From: DUOH01 sp036562625
GTDB lineage: Bacteria; Bacillota; UBA4882; UBA10575
Length of the DNA: 6,172 nt
Direction: 5' to 3'
Assembly: GCA_036562625.1 (NCBI GenBank)
Contig: DATCJV010000057.1
Span: forward strand, 1 to 6,172
The notes under the pieces were generated by a model, which had not been told where the DNA came from, made no database searches, and saw only the letters and a list, made by a program, of their open reading frames with translations. Made by a program: the position numbers and the translations under genes. Shown piece by piece: positions 5,077-6,172 of this stretch; within the stretch, counting starts at the first letter, position 1, and every line of letters begins with the position of its first letter.

Positions 5077-6172
5077 TTATTTCGCAGGACCTAAATTCTC
5101 TTCTACCAGCAGTTCGTAGTTGGTTAAGAGTTTCTTCACATCAGTATTGGGCAGTAAGAACTGTTGCAGCGTATCAGTGAGCGGGCTGGTAACCATCGGC
5201 GGCAGGTCCTGATCCCACCAGAATTGGATGGCCTCGGCTTTTCCGAAGACGGCGGAAGCCATCTCAGTCAAACGGGACGGGGCCTTGACACCCGGTACAG
5301 AACAGATCCGGCCGGGTTCGGCGGAACAAGCCTCAACGCTCATGGCGTATTTCAAGAAGCGTACCACGGCGTCTTTCTTTTTCTTGGCGACTTGGGTCAC
5401 GGCAAACCCGATATCGGTTTGGCCCATGATATCCGTAGCCTTACCTTTTCCGCCTTCCAACACCGGGAAGGGATAGAAGCCCAACTTCTGGTCGGTGAAG
5501 CTCGGATCAGAATATTGGGCGCACATCCAGGAACCGGTCACGTGCATCCCGGCTTTACCGGTAGCCATCAACTGCTGGGCGTCACCATAGGCTTCACCCA
5601 ATGGAGTGGCGCCGAAGAAGCCTCTCTTCGCCCAATCCTGATACAATTGAGCGGCTTTCACCATCGGTTCAGAATCAAAACGTGCTTTTCTGGCTTGCGC
5701 GTTGTTGAAGGCCTCCATACCGCCAAAACGGTTGACCAGGTACATATACATAGCCAATACAGGCCATTTATCCCGGGCGCCTACGGCAAAAGGTTGTATT
5801 CCTTTGGCTTTGAGCGCTTCCGCTACTTCTTCCATCTCTGCAATGGTGGTCGGTACTTTCAGATTATATCTGTCAAAGATCTCTTCATTTACAAACACAC
5901 CAGCGATGGCAAAGAAGGGAGCCACCCCATAGATCTTACCCTTCCAGGTCATGGCCTGCTGCGCAGCGGCGCTACCAGGAATGTCCTTCAATTCTTTGGT
6001 CATATCCAGCAAACGTCCGGCATCGGCATAGCCGCCCATCACGGAACCGCCCCAACTCTGGAAGATATCGGGGAGATCGCGGTTGTTAGCCATCGCGACC
6101 TTGGTCTTATCCATCAGGCCGGGATCCCCAAGTGCCATATATTCCAGTTCAATGTCGGGATTCTTCTCTTTA
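5077..6172 (-). CDS. Extracellular sugar-binding protein, family 1 (ABC importer), N-terminus outside window
   Basis: Ligand-binding component of the importer, expected to be a membrane-anchored lipoprotein outside the cell. The frame is open to the right edge. The 364 residues visible begin KEKNPDIELEYMALGDPG, the typical first strand of family 1 binding proteins a few dozen residues into the mature chain. The ATG at 6138 is internal and not the start. The signal peptide and lipobox cysteine therefore lie beyond the edge. Family features include NNRDLPDIFQSWGG, the hinge-region stretch GKIYGVAPFF, QLMATGKAGMHVTGSWM, DIGFAVTQVAKKKKDAVVRFLKYAMS and GRICSVPGVKAP. Aromatic residues such as WGG, GSWM and QFWWDQ are candidates for sugar stacking. 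The ligand is inferred to be xylo-oligosaccharides from the hydrolases downstream. Two cysteines nine residues apart (EACSAEPGRICS) are worth noting in an extracellular protein. Confidence 0.93.
   Translation of the reverse strand, partial: KEKNPDIELEYMALGDPGLMDKTKVAMANNRDLPDIFQSWGGSVMGGYADAGRLLDMTKELKDIPGSAAAQQAMTWKGKIYGVAPFFAIAGVFVNEEIFDRYNLKVPTTIAEMEEVAEALKAKGIQPFAVGARDKWPVLAMYMYLVNRFGGMEAFNNAQARKARFDSEPMVKAAQLYQDWAKRGFFGATPLGEAYGDAQQLMATGKAGMHVTGSWMCAQYSDPSFTDQKLGFYPFPVLEGGKGKATDIMGQTDIGFAVTQVAKKKKDAVVRFLKYAMSVEACSAEPGRICSVPGVKAPSRLTEMASAVFGKAEAIQFWWDQDLPPMVTSPLTDTLQQFLLPNTDVKKLLTNYELLVEENLGPAK

Noticed and set aside
1..6172. CRISPR arrays, tRNA or rRNA genes, complete insertion sequences
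   Set aside because: No spaced direct repeats, cloverleaf, rRNA-like segment, or paired terminal repeats with a transposase were seen.

Overview
This window looks like part of a low-to-mid GC Bacillota (Firmicutes) genome, most likely a plant-fibre-degrading Bacilli or Clostridia relative. That reading rests on strong GGAGG-type ribosome binding sites, U-tailed rho-independent terminators and a sugar ABC transporter encoded without its own ATPase. The taxonomic call is an inference. All confident genes lie on the minus strand, so the locus reads from high to low coordinates.

In transcription order the window holds: (1) a family 1 extracellular sugar-binding protein whose N-terminus lies beyond the right edge (5077-6172); (2) a strong GC hairpin (5021-5054) and a gap of about 430 bases with no convincing gene, which contains a candidate promoter overlapped by an AT-rich dyad; (3) two overlapping CUT1-type permease genes (3704-4642 and 2829-3707); (4) a terminator with a UUCG tetraloop (2792-2817) and a 155-base gap; (5) a cytoplasmic GH43 beta-xylosidase / alpha-L-arabinofuranosidase family enzyme (1066-2673); (6) a second terminator fused to the GH43 stop codon (1044-1067); (7) a GH8 enzyme of the reducing-end xylose-releasing exo-oligoxylanase (Rex) type, cut off by the left edge (1-1017).

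Together these form a xylo-oligosaccharide import-and-trim module. The binding protein and two permeases would bring short xylan fragments into the cell. Neither hydrolase shows a signal peptide at its chosen start, so both should act inside. Rex removes xylose from the reducing end, and GH43 works from the non-reducing end, including on xylobiose, which Rex leaves. The ATPase is presumably a shared MsmX/UgpC-type protein encoded elsewhere.

I see no wholly new system. The most interesting parts are regulatory: hairpins or terminators after three of the genes, a possible promoter whose start site would fall inside the terminator ahead of rex, a dyad overlapping a promoter ahead of the permeases, and an unusual translation start at GH43.
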